Shown here piece after piece: positions 15,889-24,608 of a stretch of 64,000 nt of DNA. The translations under genes and the position numbers were made by a program. Every line of letters starts with the position of its first letter. Position 1 is the stretch's first letter. The stretch covers positions 18,220-82,219 of the forward strand of contig CAZORE010000019.1 of assembly GCA_964581815.1 (NCBI GenBank), read 5' to 3'. This stretch comes from Trebonia sp964581815. GTDB lineage: Bacteria > Actinomycetota > Actinomycetes > Streptosporangiales > Streptosporangiaceae. The notes under the pieces are model-generated. The model was given only the letters and a program-made list of their open reading frames with translations. It searched no databases and had not been told where the DNA came from.

Positions 15889-17055
15889 TCAGCGGGAGAG
15901 GACGGACAGCCGGCTGAGCGCCTCCTTGAGCAGCTCGGGGCGCTTGCAGAACGCGAAGCGGACCATGGTGCGGCCCTCGTCGGGGTGGTCGTCGTAGAAG
16001 ACGGCGCTCGGGATGGCCACCACGCCGGCCCGGTCGGGCAGCCCCAGGCAGAACTCCATCGCGTCCCGCTCGCCCAGGGAGGAGATGTCGGTGGTGATGA
16101 AGTAGGTGCCGTCGGGCTCGTAGACCCGGAAGCCGATCTCCCGCAGGCCCGCGGCCATCAGGTCGCGCTTGGCCTTGAGGTCGGCGGCCATGTCCGTGTA
16201 GTAGCTGTCGGGCAGGCCGAGCGCCTGGGCGACGGCGTACTGGAAGGGGCCGCTGCTCACGTAGGTGAGGAACTGCTTGGTGGTGCGGACGGCGGCGATG
16301 AGCTCGGGGGTGGCGGTGGCCCAGCCCACCTTCCAGCCCGTGAAGGAGAACGTCTTGCCTGCCGAGCCGATCGAGACGAGGCGGCCGCGCATTCCCTCGA
16401 TGGTGGCGAACGGTACGTGCTCGGCGCCGAACGTGAGGTGCTCGTAGGCCTCGTCGGTGATGACGAGCAGGTCGTGGTCGATGGCGATCCTGGCGATCGC
16501 CTCCGTCTCCGCGCGGGTGAGCACCATGCCCGTCGGGTTGTGCGGGCTGTTGAGCATCAGCAGCCTCGTCTTGCTCGTGATGAGCGATTCCAGCCGGGCC
16601 AGGTCGGGACGGAACCCCGGCGGGCGGAGGGTTAGCGGGACGCGCGTGGCGCCCGCCATCGCGATGTTGGCGACATAGGAGTCGTAGTACGGCTCGAACG
16701 CGATCACCTCGTCGCCCGGCTCGAGGAGGGCGAGCAGGGACGCGGCGATCGCCTCCGTGGCGCCGGCGGTGATCAGCACCTCGGTGTCCGGGTCGTACTC
16801 AAGGCCGTAGAACCGCCGCTGGTGCGCCGCCACCGCCTGCCGCAGCTCGGGGATGCCGATGGCGGGCGGGTACTGGTTGCCGCGTCCCGCCAGGACCGCG
16901 TCGGCGGCGGCCCTGGCGATGGCCGGCGGGCCGTCGACGTCGGGGAACCCCTGGCCGAGGTTGACCGAGTTGGTGGCGAGGGCACGGGCCGACATCACAC
17001 CGAAGATGGAGTTGCCGAGGCCCTCGAGACGGCGGTTGAGCAGCGGTCGTGTCAC
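15889..17055 (-). CDS. Class I/II PLP-dependent aminotransferase
   Basis: 388 residues, GTG start. The fold-type I hallmarks are GQGFPDVDGPPAIARAA, MLNSPHNPTGMVLTR (Asn of the PLP pocket), ITDEAYEHL (Asp pairing with the pyridine N) and SIGSAGKTFSFTGWKVGW (the Schiff-base Lys lies in this segment). C-terminal MVRFAFCKRPELL carries the carboxylate-binding Arg. It resembles kynurenine/glutamine transaminase and DapC-like enzymes. It is divergent from an omega-amidase-like gene, an arrangement matching the transaminase/omega-amidase (glutaminase II) route that recycles 2-oxo acids with glutamine. The exact substrate is not proven. Confidence 0.88.
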   Translation of the reverse strand: MTRPLLNRRLEGLGNSIFGVMSARALATNSVNLGQGFPDVDGPPAIARAAADAVLAGRGNQYPPAIGIPELRQAVAAHQRRFYGLEYDPDTEVLITAGATEAIAASLLALLEPGDEVIAFEPYYDSYVANIAMAGATRVPLTLRPPGFRPDLARLESLITSKTRLLMLNSPHNPTGMVLTRAETEAIARIAIDHDLLVITDEAYEHLTFGAEHVPFATIEGMRGRLVSIGSAGKTFSFTGWKVGWATATPELIAAVRTTKQFLTYVSSGPFQYAVAQALGLPDSYYTDMAADLKAKRDLMAAGLREIGFRVYEPDGTYFITTDISSLGERDAMEFCLGLPDRAGVVAIPSAVFYDDHPDEGRTMVRFAFCKRPELLKEALSRLSVLSR

Positions 17056-17121
17056 GGCTCCATAAGATCACGTCCGCGGTGGCGGTAGGACCATCCGCGC
17101 GGGCCCGGTTATCGTGACGGC

Positions 17122-17955
17122 ATGCGTATCGCCCTGTGCCAGATCCCGGTCAACTCGGAACCCGACGTGAACCTGCGGCGCGTGCGGGACGCGCTCGGCG
17201 AGGCCGCGGCCGGCCGCGCGGACCTCGCGGTGTTCCCCGAGGCGACGCTTGCGCGGTTCGGGTCCGACCTGCGGGCGGTGGCGGAGCCGCTCGACGGGCC
17301 GTTCGCCTCGGCGGTCGGCTCGGCCTGCGCCGCGGCGGGGGTCGCCGCCGTGGTCGGGACGTTCGAGCCCGCACCGGACGGCCGCGTGTACAACACGGCG
17401 GTGGCGTTTTCCGCCGCGGGCGAGCGGGTGGCCCGCTACCGGAAGCTGCACTTGTTCGACGCGTTCAGCCAGCAGGAGTCTGACCTGGTGGCGCCCGGTT
17501 CCGACGTGGTCCTGACGACGCTCGCGGGCGCCGCGGTGGGCCTGCAGATCTGCTACGACATCCGGTTTCCCGAGCTGACCCGGGCCCTGGCGGTGGGCGG
17601 TGCCTCGCTGGTGACGGTGAGCGCCGCCTGGCAGGCGGGGCTGTTCAAGGAGGAGCACTGGGTGACGCTGCTGCGCGCGCGGGCGATCGAGAACACTGTC
17701 TGGGTCGCCGCCGTCGGGCAGGTGCCCGATCCCGACGACAAGCCGACCCGCGCGCCCACCGGGGTGGGGCGGTCCATGCTGATCGATCCGCTCGGCGTGG
17801 TCCGGGCCGACCTGGGGCCGTCGCCGGAGGTCGCGGTCGTCAACGCGGACATGTCACTGGTAGAGGCCGTCAGGAAGACGCTGCCGTCGCTCGCCAACCG
17901 GCGCGAGGACGTCTCCTGGCGAGCCGTACCCTCGTCGGGCGCTTCCCGCGGTTAA
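17122..17955 (+). CDS. Carbon-nitrogen hydrolase, Nit2/omega-amidase-like
   Basis: 277 residues, ATG start. The nitrilase-superfamily triad is visible: Glu in LAVFPEATLARFG, Lys in ARYRKLHLFDAF and Cys in VGLQICYDIRFPEL. The RKLHLFD and CYDIRFPEL signatures are those of Nit2/YafV-type omega-amidases, which hydrolyse 2-oxoglutaramate or 2-oxosuccinamate. The gene lies head-to-head with the aminotransferase (66 bases between starts). Its stop overlaps that of the SDR gene in TTAA (17952-17955). A generic amidase role cannot be excluded. Confidence 0.87.
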   Translation: MRIALCQIPVNSEPDVNLRRVRDALGEAAAGRADLAVFPEATLARFGSDLRAVAEPLDGPFASAVGSACAAAGVAAVVGTFEPAPDGRVYNTAVAFSAAGERVARYRKLHLFDAFSQQESDLVAPGSDVVLTTLAGAAVGLQICYDIRFPELTRALAVGGASLVTVSAAWQAGLFKEEHWVTLLRARAIENTVWVAAVGQVPDPDDKPTRAPTGVGRSMLIDPLGVVRADLGPSPEVAVVNADMSLVEAVRKTLPSLANRREDVSWRAVPSSGASRG

Positions 17956-18704
17956 GAGTCCCTGGCGACCTGGAAGGGCCCCCAGGACTGCGCGGTGGCC
18001 ATCAGCTCGATCGTGTTCACGTTGACGTGGCCCGGCAGGCTGGCCGCCCAGTGGATGGACTCGGCGATGTCGTCGGCGGTCATCGGCTGCATGCCGGTGT
18101 AGACGTTGTCCGCCTTGGCCCGGTCGCCGCCGAACCTGACGAGCGAGAACTCCGTGTCGGCCATGCCTGGCTCGACGCAGGTGACCCTGACGCCGGTGCC
18201 GTGCAGGTCGCTGCGCAGGTTCAGGCTGAACTGGTGAACGAAGGCCTTGGTTCCGCCGTACACGTTCCCGCCTGGGTAAGGGTAGGTGCCCGCCACCGAG
18301 CCGAGGTTGATCACGTGACCACGCCCGCGGGCGACCATGCCGGGCAGGATCGCGCGGGTGCAGTAGACCAGGCCCTTGCAGTTGGTGTCGATCATCTGGT
18401 CCCAGTCGTCAAGCTCGGCTTCCTGCGCCGGCTTGAGGCCGAGCGCGAGGCCCGCGTTGTTGACGAGCACGTCGATCGCTTCGAACTCCCCTGGAAGCTC
18501 CGCGACGGCCGCCGCCACCGCGCCCTGGTCCCTGACGTCGAGGGTCAGCGGGAGAACCTGGGGACCGAGTTCGGCCGCGAGGTCCCTGACCCGCTCCGCA
18601 CGGCGGGCGGCCACGACGACGCGTGCCCCGTCGGCGGCGAACCTGCGGGCGACCGCGGCGCCGAAGCCGCTGCTCGCGCCCGTGACGAAGACAGTAAGAC
18701 TCAT
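17952..18704 (-). CDS. Short-chain dehydrogenase/reductase (YdfG-like)
   Basis: 250 residues from ATG 18704 (MSLTVFVTGASSGFGAAVAR). The open frame continues upstream, but that part overlaps the next gene and is not coding. The nucleotide-binding TGASSGFG motif and AARRAERV (basic residues typical of NADP preference) open the fold, and NNAG lies in VDVLVNNAGLALG. The catalytic Ser, Tyr and Lys are in INLGSVAGTYPYPGGNVYGGTKAF. It resembles NADP-dependent 3-hydroxy acid / serine dehydrogenases such as YdfG. Its stop overlaps the stop of the convergent amidase by four bases. Confidence 0.9.
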   Translation of the reverse strand: MSLTVFVTGASSGFGAAVARRFAADGARVVVAARRAERVRDLAAELGPQVLPLTLDVRDQGAVAAAVAELPGEFEAIDVLVNNAGLALGLKPAQEAELDDWDQMIDTNCKGLVYCTRAILPGMVARGRGHVINLGSVAGTYPYPGGNVYGGTKAFVHQFSLNLRSDLHGTGVRVTCVEPGMADTEFSLVRFGGDRAKADNVYTGMQPMTADDIAESIHWAASLPGHVNVNTIELMATAQSWGPFQVARDS

Positions 18705-18748
18705 AGTCACCCAATCTAGGGGGTCCGACCGCAACCACCGCGAGTAGC

Positions 18749-20185
18749 TCAGTAGCGGATCGGAGACTGCCAGAGCGTAGGCCCCGACGCCTTCGGCGGC
18801 CCGACGGTGAACCCTACGCCGGTCAGCGTGGCGCCGTCGGCGGTGAGCGCGGTTATCGCGTTTTCCGTGTTCGCGCGGGCCAGGCCGAGCCCCTGCGGGG
18901 TTACCGCCGTCCACGCGCTGCCGGCGGTGACCGGAGTGCCGGGTGGCAGCGTCCAGACCACGACCGCGGATCCGGTGCTGGACACGTACGTACCGGTCGC
19001 GGTGAACCCGCCGGCCGCGGCGGCCAGCGCGGTGACCGTGGTCCCGGTTCCCTGTCCGGCCGCCGGCACCGGGAGCTGGACCACGTTCCAGGTGGCGCCC
19101 GCGTCGGCGGACACCTCGGCGAACGGGCTGCTCGCTCCGGACGCGGTGAACTCGGTGCCCGCCGCGACCAGGCTGGCGCCGTTCGCCGCCACGTACTCGA
19201 GCCCCGCGCGGGCCGCGCCAGCCGGCTCCGGCAGGCTGACCTGCCGCCATGACCGGCCGTCGGCCGACAGCCAGGCCGCCGCGCTGGTACCCGCCGAGCC
19301 GACGGCGGCGAAGCCGCCCGCCGTCACCGTCACCGCGTTCATCAGCTGGCCGGAGGTGACGGTGGCCCCGGTGACAGTGGCACGGCGCCAGCCGGAGAGG
19401 CCGGGCGCGTACCAGGCGGCGGCCGTCCTGCCGCCGCCTGCCGACTGGTGACCGACGATCACGTACCCGGCGGAGCCCGCGGCTACCGCCGCCGCGGCGG
19501 CGGACCCGCCAGCCGACGCGGCGAGGCCGCCCGTCACGGTCCACGCCCGCGCGTCGGGCGAGGCGACCACGAGCGGCCCGCCGCCCTCGGCGAGCGTCGT
19601 GCCGACGGCAATCCAGCCGGCCGGACCGTGTACCACCCCGGCCAACTCGCCACTGCCGGCCCGGCTGAGCGCAGAAAGACCGCCGAGCGCCGCGCGCGTC
19701 CAGTCGCTCCCGCCGTTCGCGGACACCCACAGGGCAGGGCCCCCGCTCGCGGCGCCCGCCGCCACCTCGGTCCCCGCGGACGCGCCGATCGCGTCAAGGG
19801 TCACCCGGGACGTCGCGCCCGTCCCGGTGAAGTCCGCGCCCGCGAGCCGCGCGGGCGGAAAGCCGGCGGCAAGCGCGGACGGCGCCGTCCCGTTGCCGCC
19901 TCCCCCGCCGGAGACGACCACCACGGCGATGCCGACGGCGACGGCGGCGAGGATCGGCGCGGCGAGGCCCAGGAGCCAGTTCCTGTTGCGCATGACGGCG
20001 AGCACGCCGCTGCCCGCGTGGCGCGCGGGGGACGGTTGACCTGGCGCTTGCTGCGGCGGATACCTGAACTGGGGCAGCGTGTCGTCATGCCCGACGGCGT
20101 GACGCGGGCCGTAACCGTGACGCGGCCCGCGCGGCACCTCGAACTCGTAGCCGGGAACCTCGCCTCTGTCCATGCCTCTGTCCAT
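18749..20185 (-). CDS. Membrane-anchored Asp-box (sialidase-like beta-propeller) protein, function unknown
   Basis: 478 residues, ATG start. A Pro/Gly/Arg-rich cytoplasmic N-terminus of about 65 residues precedes one transmembrane helix (about 70-92, NWLLGLAAPILAAVAVGIAV), followed by a large extracellular domain. That domain repeats a pattern resembling Asp-box/BNR motifs: SANGGSDWTRA, SPDARAWTVTG, SADGRSWRQVS and SADAGATWNVV. This is consistent with a beta-propeller. No sialidase catalytic residues were recognised. Similar proteins in actinomycetes are annotated only as hypothetical or WD40/YVTN-like. It is monocistronic, lying between the SDR gene and kgd. Confidence 0.75.
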   Translation of the reverse strand: MDRGMDRGEVPGYEFEVPRGPRHGYGPRHAVGHDDTLPQFRYPPQQAPGQPSPARHAGSGVLAVMRNRNWLLGLAAPILAAVAVGIAVVVVSGGGGGNGTAPSALAAGFPPARLAGADFTGTGATSRVTLDAIGASAGTEVAAGAASGGPALWVSANGGSDWTRAALGGLSALSRAGSGELAGVVHGPAGWIAVGTTLAEGGGPLVVASPDARAWTVTGGLAASAGGSAAAAAVAAGSAGYVIVGHQSAGGGRTAAAWYAPGLSGWRRATVTGATVTSGQLMNAVTVTAGGFAAVGSAGTSAAAWLSADGRSWRQVSLPEPAGAARAGLEYVAANGASLVAAGTEFTASGASSPFAEVSADAGATWNVVQLPVPAAGQGTGTTVTALAAAAGGFTATGTYVSSTGSAVVVWTLPPGTPVTAGSAWTAVTPQGLGLARANTENAITALTADGATLTGVGFTVGPPKASGPTLWQSPIRY

Positions 20186-20433
20186 TCATTCCGAGCGTAG
20201 CCTCCTCACGGAGAAAAGGCGGGGGAACGTGGCTTGCGGCCCGCTTCGCGCCGCAAGAAAAGCGCGCACCGCGAAGGCAAAGAATGCAGGTTTCCCCGGG
20301 CGGAAGGTGCGTGACTCATCCCACACAGACCCCTGGAGCCGCGGGCCCGCCATCCCGACCCCTGCCCGTGGAACCGGGCGGTAACCTTAGACGCGGGAGT
20401 CAGTAATCACATCTAATCTTTCGGAAGAAGGCG

Positions 20434-23400
20434 ATGTCCGCCGTGTCTTCTGAGTCGCCGCTCGCTACCGCAGATCTCAGCGCGCCCTCAGCACACCCCT
20501 CGTCACCGATTCGACCTGGCGAGTCAGCGGAGCCGGGCACCCCGCCGGGCAGCGCCGACTTCGGCGCCAATGAGTGGCTCGTTGACGAGCTGTACCAGCG
20601 GTACCTCGATGATCCCGGGTCCGTCGACAAGGCCTGGTGGTCGTTCTTCGCCGACTACCGGCCGTTCCGTGGCAGCGGGAACGGCACCGGGCCGCAGCCG
20701 GCGCTGACCGGGGCAGCCGTGGCGCCGGCCGCCGCGCCGCCGGCCCAGACGCCGGCCCCGGCGCCTGCGGGCGTGCCCGCACCGCCGCCCGCGAAGCCGG
20801 CCCAGCCCGCCAGCCAGCCGCAAGCCGGCCAGCCGGCCGCCGCGCCGCCGTCCGACGCGGACGTGAGCAGGCTCCGCGGCGCCGCCGCGCGCACCGCGCA
20901 GAACATGATGGCCAGCCTGGGCGTGCCCACCGCGACGAGCGTCCGCGCCGTGCCGGCGAAGCTGCTCATCGACAACCGGATCGTCATCAACAACCACCTG
21001 CAGCGCGGGCGCGGCGGGAAGATCTCCTTCACCCACCTGATCGGCTACGCGGTGGTCCAGGCGGTCAGGGCGCTCCCCGAGATGAACGCGGCCTACGCCG
21101 AGGAAGACGGCAAGCCGGTCATCGTCGCCCCGCATCACGTCAACCTCGGGCTTGCAATCGACCTCAAGGCGAAGGACGGTACCCGGCAGCTGCTCGTGCC
21201 CAACATCAAGGGCGCCGAGGAGATGGACTTCCGCCAGTTCTGGACCGCCTACGAGGACATGATCCGCCGGGCGCGCGGCGGCAAGCTGACGGTGGCCGAC
21301 TTCCAGGGCACCACGATCTCCCTCACCAACCCGGGCACGATCGGCACCGAGCACTCTGTGCCGCGGCTGATGCCTGGCCAGGGCGCGATCGTCGGCGTCG
21401 GCGCCATGGAGTACCCCGCCGCCTACCAGGGCGCGAGCGACGAGACCATGGCCAGGCTCGCGATCAGCAAGACCGTGACGCTGACCTCCACCTACGACCA
21501 CCGGATCATCCAGGGCGCGCAGTCCGGCGACTTCCTGCGCATCGTGCACCAGCTGCTGCTGGGCGGTGACGGCTTCTACGACGGCATCTTCGAGAGCCTG
21601 CGTATCCCCTACGAGCCGGTGCGCTGGGTCAAGGACTTCCCGTACGGGCACGAGGACGACGTCGCGCGCTCGGCCCGGGTCCAGGAGCTGATCCACGCCT
21701 ACCGGGTGCGCGGCCACCTGATGGCGGACACCAACCCGATCGAGACCGTCCAGCGCAAGCACGCGGACCTGGACATCATCCAGCACGGCCTGACGCTGTG
21801 GGACCTGGAGCGCGAGTTCGCGACCGGCGGGTTCGGCGGCAAGCCGATCATGCGGCTGCGGGAGATACTCGGCAAGCTGCGCGACTCCTACTGCCGCACC
21901 GTCGGCATCGAGTACATGCACATCCAGGACCCGGAAGAGCGCAAGTGGATCCAGGCGCACGTCGAGGTGCCCGCGGTCCGCGCCGACCACGACGAGCAGG
22001 TCCGCATCCTGTCCAAGCTCAACGTGGCCGAGGCGTTCGAGACGTTCCTGCAGACCAAGTTCGTCGGGCAGAAGCGCTTCTCCCTCGAGGGCGGCGAGGC
22101 GCTGATCCCGCTGCTCGACGTGGTGCTCAGCGAGGCCGCCGAGGCCGGGCTCGACGAGGTCGTGGTCGGCATGGCGCACCGCGGCCGGCTCAACGTGCTC
22201 GCCAACGTCATCGGCAAGTCCTACGGGCAGATCTTCAAGGAGTTCGAGGGCAACCTCGACCCGAAGTCCACCCAGGGCTCCGGCGACGTGAAGTACCACC
22301 TGGGCGCGTCCGGCACGTTCACCGCGGCGACCGGCCAGACGATCCCGGCCAGCCTGGTAGCGAACCCCAGCCACCTGGAGTGCGTCGACCCGGTCACCGA
22401 GGGCGTGGTCCGGGCCAAGCAGGACATCCTCGACAAGTCACAGGACGGCTTCAGCGTGCTGCCCGTGCTCGTCCACGGTGACGCGGCCTTCGCCGGCCAG
22501 GGCGTGGTCGCCGAGACCCTGAACCTGTCCCAGCTACGCGGGTACCGCACCGGCGGCACCGTGCACATCGTGGTGAACAACCAGGTGGGCTTCACCACCT
22601 CGCCGATGGAGTCGCGGTCAAGCGTCTACGCGACGGACGTGGCGCGGATGATCCAGGCGCCGATCTTCCACGTGAACGGCGACGACCCGGAGGCGGTCGC
22701 GCGGGTGGGGCGGCTCTCGTTCGCCTACCGCGAGACGTTCCGCAAGGACGTCGTGATCGACATGGTCTGCTACCGCCGCCGCGGCCACAACGAGGGCGAC
22801 AACCCCAGCTTCACCCAGCCGCTGATGTACGACCTGATCGAGGCGCGGCGCTCGGTGCGCAAGCTCTACACCGAGTCGCTGATCGCCAGGGGCGACCTCA
22901 CGATGGTGGAGGCCGAGGACGCGCTGCGCGACTTCCAGCAGCAGCTCGAGCGCGCCTTCAAGGAGACCAGGGAGGCGGCGGAGCTGCCGGCGCAGCCGGG
23001 CACGGTTGCGCTGCCCGAGATGGGCGACCGCCCGGTCGACCACGCGGGAGTGCCGACCGCGATCACGCTTGACCTGATGAAGCAGATCATCGACACCCAG
23101 GTGTCCATCCCCGACGGCTTCACCGTCCACCCGCGGCTCAAGCCGCAGCTCGACCGGCGCGCGGCGAGCGTCGGCGAGGACGCCATCGACTGGGCAACCG
23201 GCGAGCTGCTCGCCTTCGGCTCGCTGCTGCAGGACGGCTACCCGGTCCGCCTCGTCGGCCAGGATTCCCGCCGCGGCACGTTCGGCCAGCGGCATTCGGT
23301 GCTCGTCGACCGGGTTACCGGCGCCGAGTACACGCCGCTCAAGAAGCTCGACAACGACAAGGCGCGGTTCTTCGTCTACGACTCGCTGCTTTCCGAGTTC

Positions 23401-24216
23401 GCCGCGATGGGCTTCGAGTACGGCTACTCGGTCGCGCGCCCCGACGCGCTGGTGATGTGGGAAGCGCAGTTCGGCGACTTCGCCCAGGGCGCGCAGACCA
23501 TCATCGACGAGTTCATCAGCTCCGGCGAGCAGAAGTGGGGCCAGAAGTCCAGTGTCGCGCTGCTGCTCCCGCACGGCTATGAGGGCCAGGGCCCGGACCA
23601 CTCCTCCGCGCGGATCGAGCGGTTCCTGTCGCTGTGCGCGCAGGACAACATGACGGTGGCGCTGCCCACCACGCCGGCGAACTACTTCCACCTGCTGCGC
23701 TGGCAGACCCTGTCCGGGCGGCACAAGCCGCTGATCGTCTTCACGCCCAAGTCGCTGCTCCGCCTCAAGGCCGCGACCTCGGCGGCGGCGGACTTCACCC
23801 AGGGTTCCTTCCGGCCGCTGATCGGCGAGCCCGCCGGGTTGGACGGGAGCCGGGTCCGTCGGGTCGTGCTGTGCACCGGCAAGATCTACTACGACCTCGC
23901 CGAGCACCGCGACAAGCTGGGCGCCACGAACACCGCGATCGTCCGGGTCGAGCGGCTCTACCCGATCCCAGCGCAGGAGCTGCGGGAGGAACTCTCCCGG
24001 TACCCCAGCGACGTCGAGCTGGTCTGGTGCCAGGAAGAGCCGGAGAACCAGGGCGCCTGGCCCCGGATGGCGCTTCGCCTGCCGGCCTCCGACGTGATCG
24101 GCCGGCTGCCCAGGCTGGTCTCGCTGCCGGCGAGCTCGGCACCCGCGTTCGGCTCCGCCAAGGTGCACGCGGCGACGCACCGTGAACTGATCGAGAAGGC
24201 AGTCGCGGGGGGCTAG
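20434..24216 (+). CDS. kgd: Multifunctional 2-oxoglutarate decarboxylase/dehydrogenase (E2-E1 fusion)
   Basis: 1260 residues, ATG start with GAAGAAGG upstream. Order of domains: N-terminal E1 tail (EWLVDELYQRYLDDPGSVD, about 38-56); an Ala/Pro linker (about 85-140); an E2-type acyltransferase domain (about 145-390) with STYDHRIIQGAQSGDFL; and the ThDP-dependent E1 domain (GMAHRGRLNVLANVIGK, VNGDDPEAVARV, and the C-terminal QEEPENQGAW). This is the actinobacterial OdhA/Kgd arrangement, which completes the TCA cycle by converting 2-oxoglutarate with lipoyl E2 and E3 supplied elsewhere. GarA/OdhI-type FHA control is known for the family; the regulator is not in this window. Confidence 0.96.
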   Translation: MSAVSSESPLATADLSAPSAHPSSPIRPGESAEPGTPPGSADFGANEWLVDELYQRYLDDPGSVDKAWWSFFADYRPFRGSGNGTGPQPALTGAAVAPAAAPPAQTPAPAPAGVPAPPPAKPAQPASQPQAGQPAAAPPSDADVSRLRGAAARTAQNMMASLGVPTATSVRAVPAKLLIDNRIVINNHLQRGRGGKISFTHLIGYAVVQAVRALPEMNAAYAEEDGKPVIVAPHHVNLGLAIDLKAKDGTRQLLVPNIKGAEEMDFRQFWTAYEDMIRRARGGKLTVADFQGTTISLTNPGTIGTEHSVPRLMPGQGAIVGVGAMEYPAAYQGASDETMARLAISKTVTLTSTYDHRIIQGAQSGDFLRIVHQLLLGGDGFYDGIFESLRIPYEPVRWVKDFPYGHEDDVARSARVQELIHAYRVRGHLMADTNPIETVQRKHADLDIIQHGLTLWDLEREFATGGFGGKPIMRLREILGKLRDSYCRTVGIEYMHIQDPEERKWIQAHVEVPAVRADHDEQVRILSKLNVAEAFETFLQTKFVGQKRFSLEGGEALIPLLDVVLSEAAEAGLDEVVVGMAHRGRLNVLANVIGKSYGQIFKEFEGNLDPKSTQGSGDVKYHLGASGTFTAATGQTIPASLVANPSHLECVDPVTEGVVRAKQDILDKSQDGFSVLPVLVHGDAAFAGQGVVAETLNLSQLRGYRTGGTVHIVVNNQVGFTTSPMESRSSVYATDVARMIQAPIFHVNGDDPEAVARVGRLSFAYRETFRKDVVIDMVCYRRRGHNEGDNPSFTQPLMYDLIEARRSVRKLYTESLIARGDLTMVEAEDALRDFQQQLERAFKETREAAELPAQPGTVALPEMGDRPVDHAGVPTAITLDLMKQIIDTQVSIPDGFTVHPRLKPQLDRRAASVGEDAIDWATGELLAFGSLLQDGYPVRLVGQDSRRGTFGQRHSVLVDRVTGAEYTPLKKLDNDKARFFVYDSLLSEFAAMGFEYGYSVARPDALVMWEAQFGDFAQGAQTIIDEFISSGEQKWGQKSSVALLLPHGYEGQGPDHSSARIERFLSLCAQDNMTVALPTTPANYFHLLRWQTLSGRHKPLIVFTPKSLLRLKAATSAAADFTQGSFRPLIGEPAGLDGSRVRRVVLCTGKIYYDLAEHRDKLGATNTAIVRVERLYPIPAQELREELSRYPSDVELVWCQEEPENQGAWPRMALRLPASDVIGRLPRLVSLPASSAPAFGSAKVHAATHRELIEKAVAGG

Positions 24217-24218
24217 CG

Positions 24219-24419
24219 ATGTACTTCACCGACGCCGGAATCGAGGAGCTCGACGAGCGTCGCGGCGACGAGCAAGTCAGCGTGTCCTGGCTGGCCGAGC
24301 GGCTGCGCGATTTCGTCGACCTCAACCCGGAATTCGAGACGGCGGTTGACCGGCTCGCGTCGTGGCTGGCGCGGCTGGACGCTGACCAGTCGGAAGCGGA
24401 TTCCGGGGACGAGGACTAG
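24219..24419 (+). CDS. Small acidic DUF6104-like protein downstream of kgd
   Basis: 66 residues, ATG start two bases after the kgd stop, so translation is coupled. The sequence MYFTDAGIEELDERRGDEQV, then WLAERLRDFVDLNPEFETAV, resembles a small conserved protein I recall following kgd in other actinomycetes (DUF6104). The C-terminus is very acidic (SEADSGDED). Function is unknown. Conserved linkage to kgd suggests a role with the 2-oxoglutarate dehydrogenase complex, but this is inference. Confidence 0.8.
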   Translation: MYFTDAGIEELDERRGDEQVSVSWLAERLRDFVDLNPEFETAVDRLASWLARLDADQSEADSGDED

Positions 24420-24452
24420 CTAAGCCATCATTCCGAACGTGCGCGTGTCTTC

Positions 24453-24497
24453 GCCCCCGGGTAGCCCGTCCCATCACGACGGGGAGCGCCCGGGGGT
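24453..24497 (+). terminator. Bipartite hairpin after the kgd operon
   Basis: GCCCCCGGG (24453-24461) pairs with CCCGGGGGT (24489-24497), and CCCGTC (24465-24470) pairs with GACGGG (24478-24483) around a seven-base loop. The strong GC stem has no T-run, as is common for actinobacterial terminators. It separates kgd-DUF6104 from the DUF4097-PadR operon. Confidence 0.6.
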
Positions 24498-24524
24498 CGC
24501 GCCGTCACATGGACGCGATACATC

Positions 24525-24553
24525 TTGACTTTGCCTCAACACGATATATCGTG
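24525..24553 (+). promoter_or_regulatory. Promoter with 14-bp palindromic operator upstream of the DUF4097-PadR operon
   Basis: TTGACT (24525-24530) is a good -35 element. Ten bases downstream lies a perfect palindrome, CACGATATATCGTG (24540-24553), covering the -10 area. AT-rich TATA-centred palindromes are typical PadR operators, and a PadR gene is the second gene of the operon, so autoregulation is the simplest reading. Confidence 0.6.
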
Positions 24554-24608
24554 GTCAGTAGACCGCATGCCGGTAGATCGTGAAGATGTCTCGCCCTGGA
24601 GGACCGCG

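Noticed and set aside
18705..19730. N-terminal extension of the SDR protein
   Set aside because: It is antisense-frame translation over the Asp-box protein gene; the SDR fold begins right at ATG 18704.
20524..22374. 616-codon minus-strand frame opposite kgd
   Set aside because: Shadow of the kgd codon bias; no recognisable motif and no ribosome-binding site, while the plus-strand protein is unmistakable.
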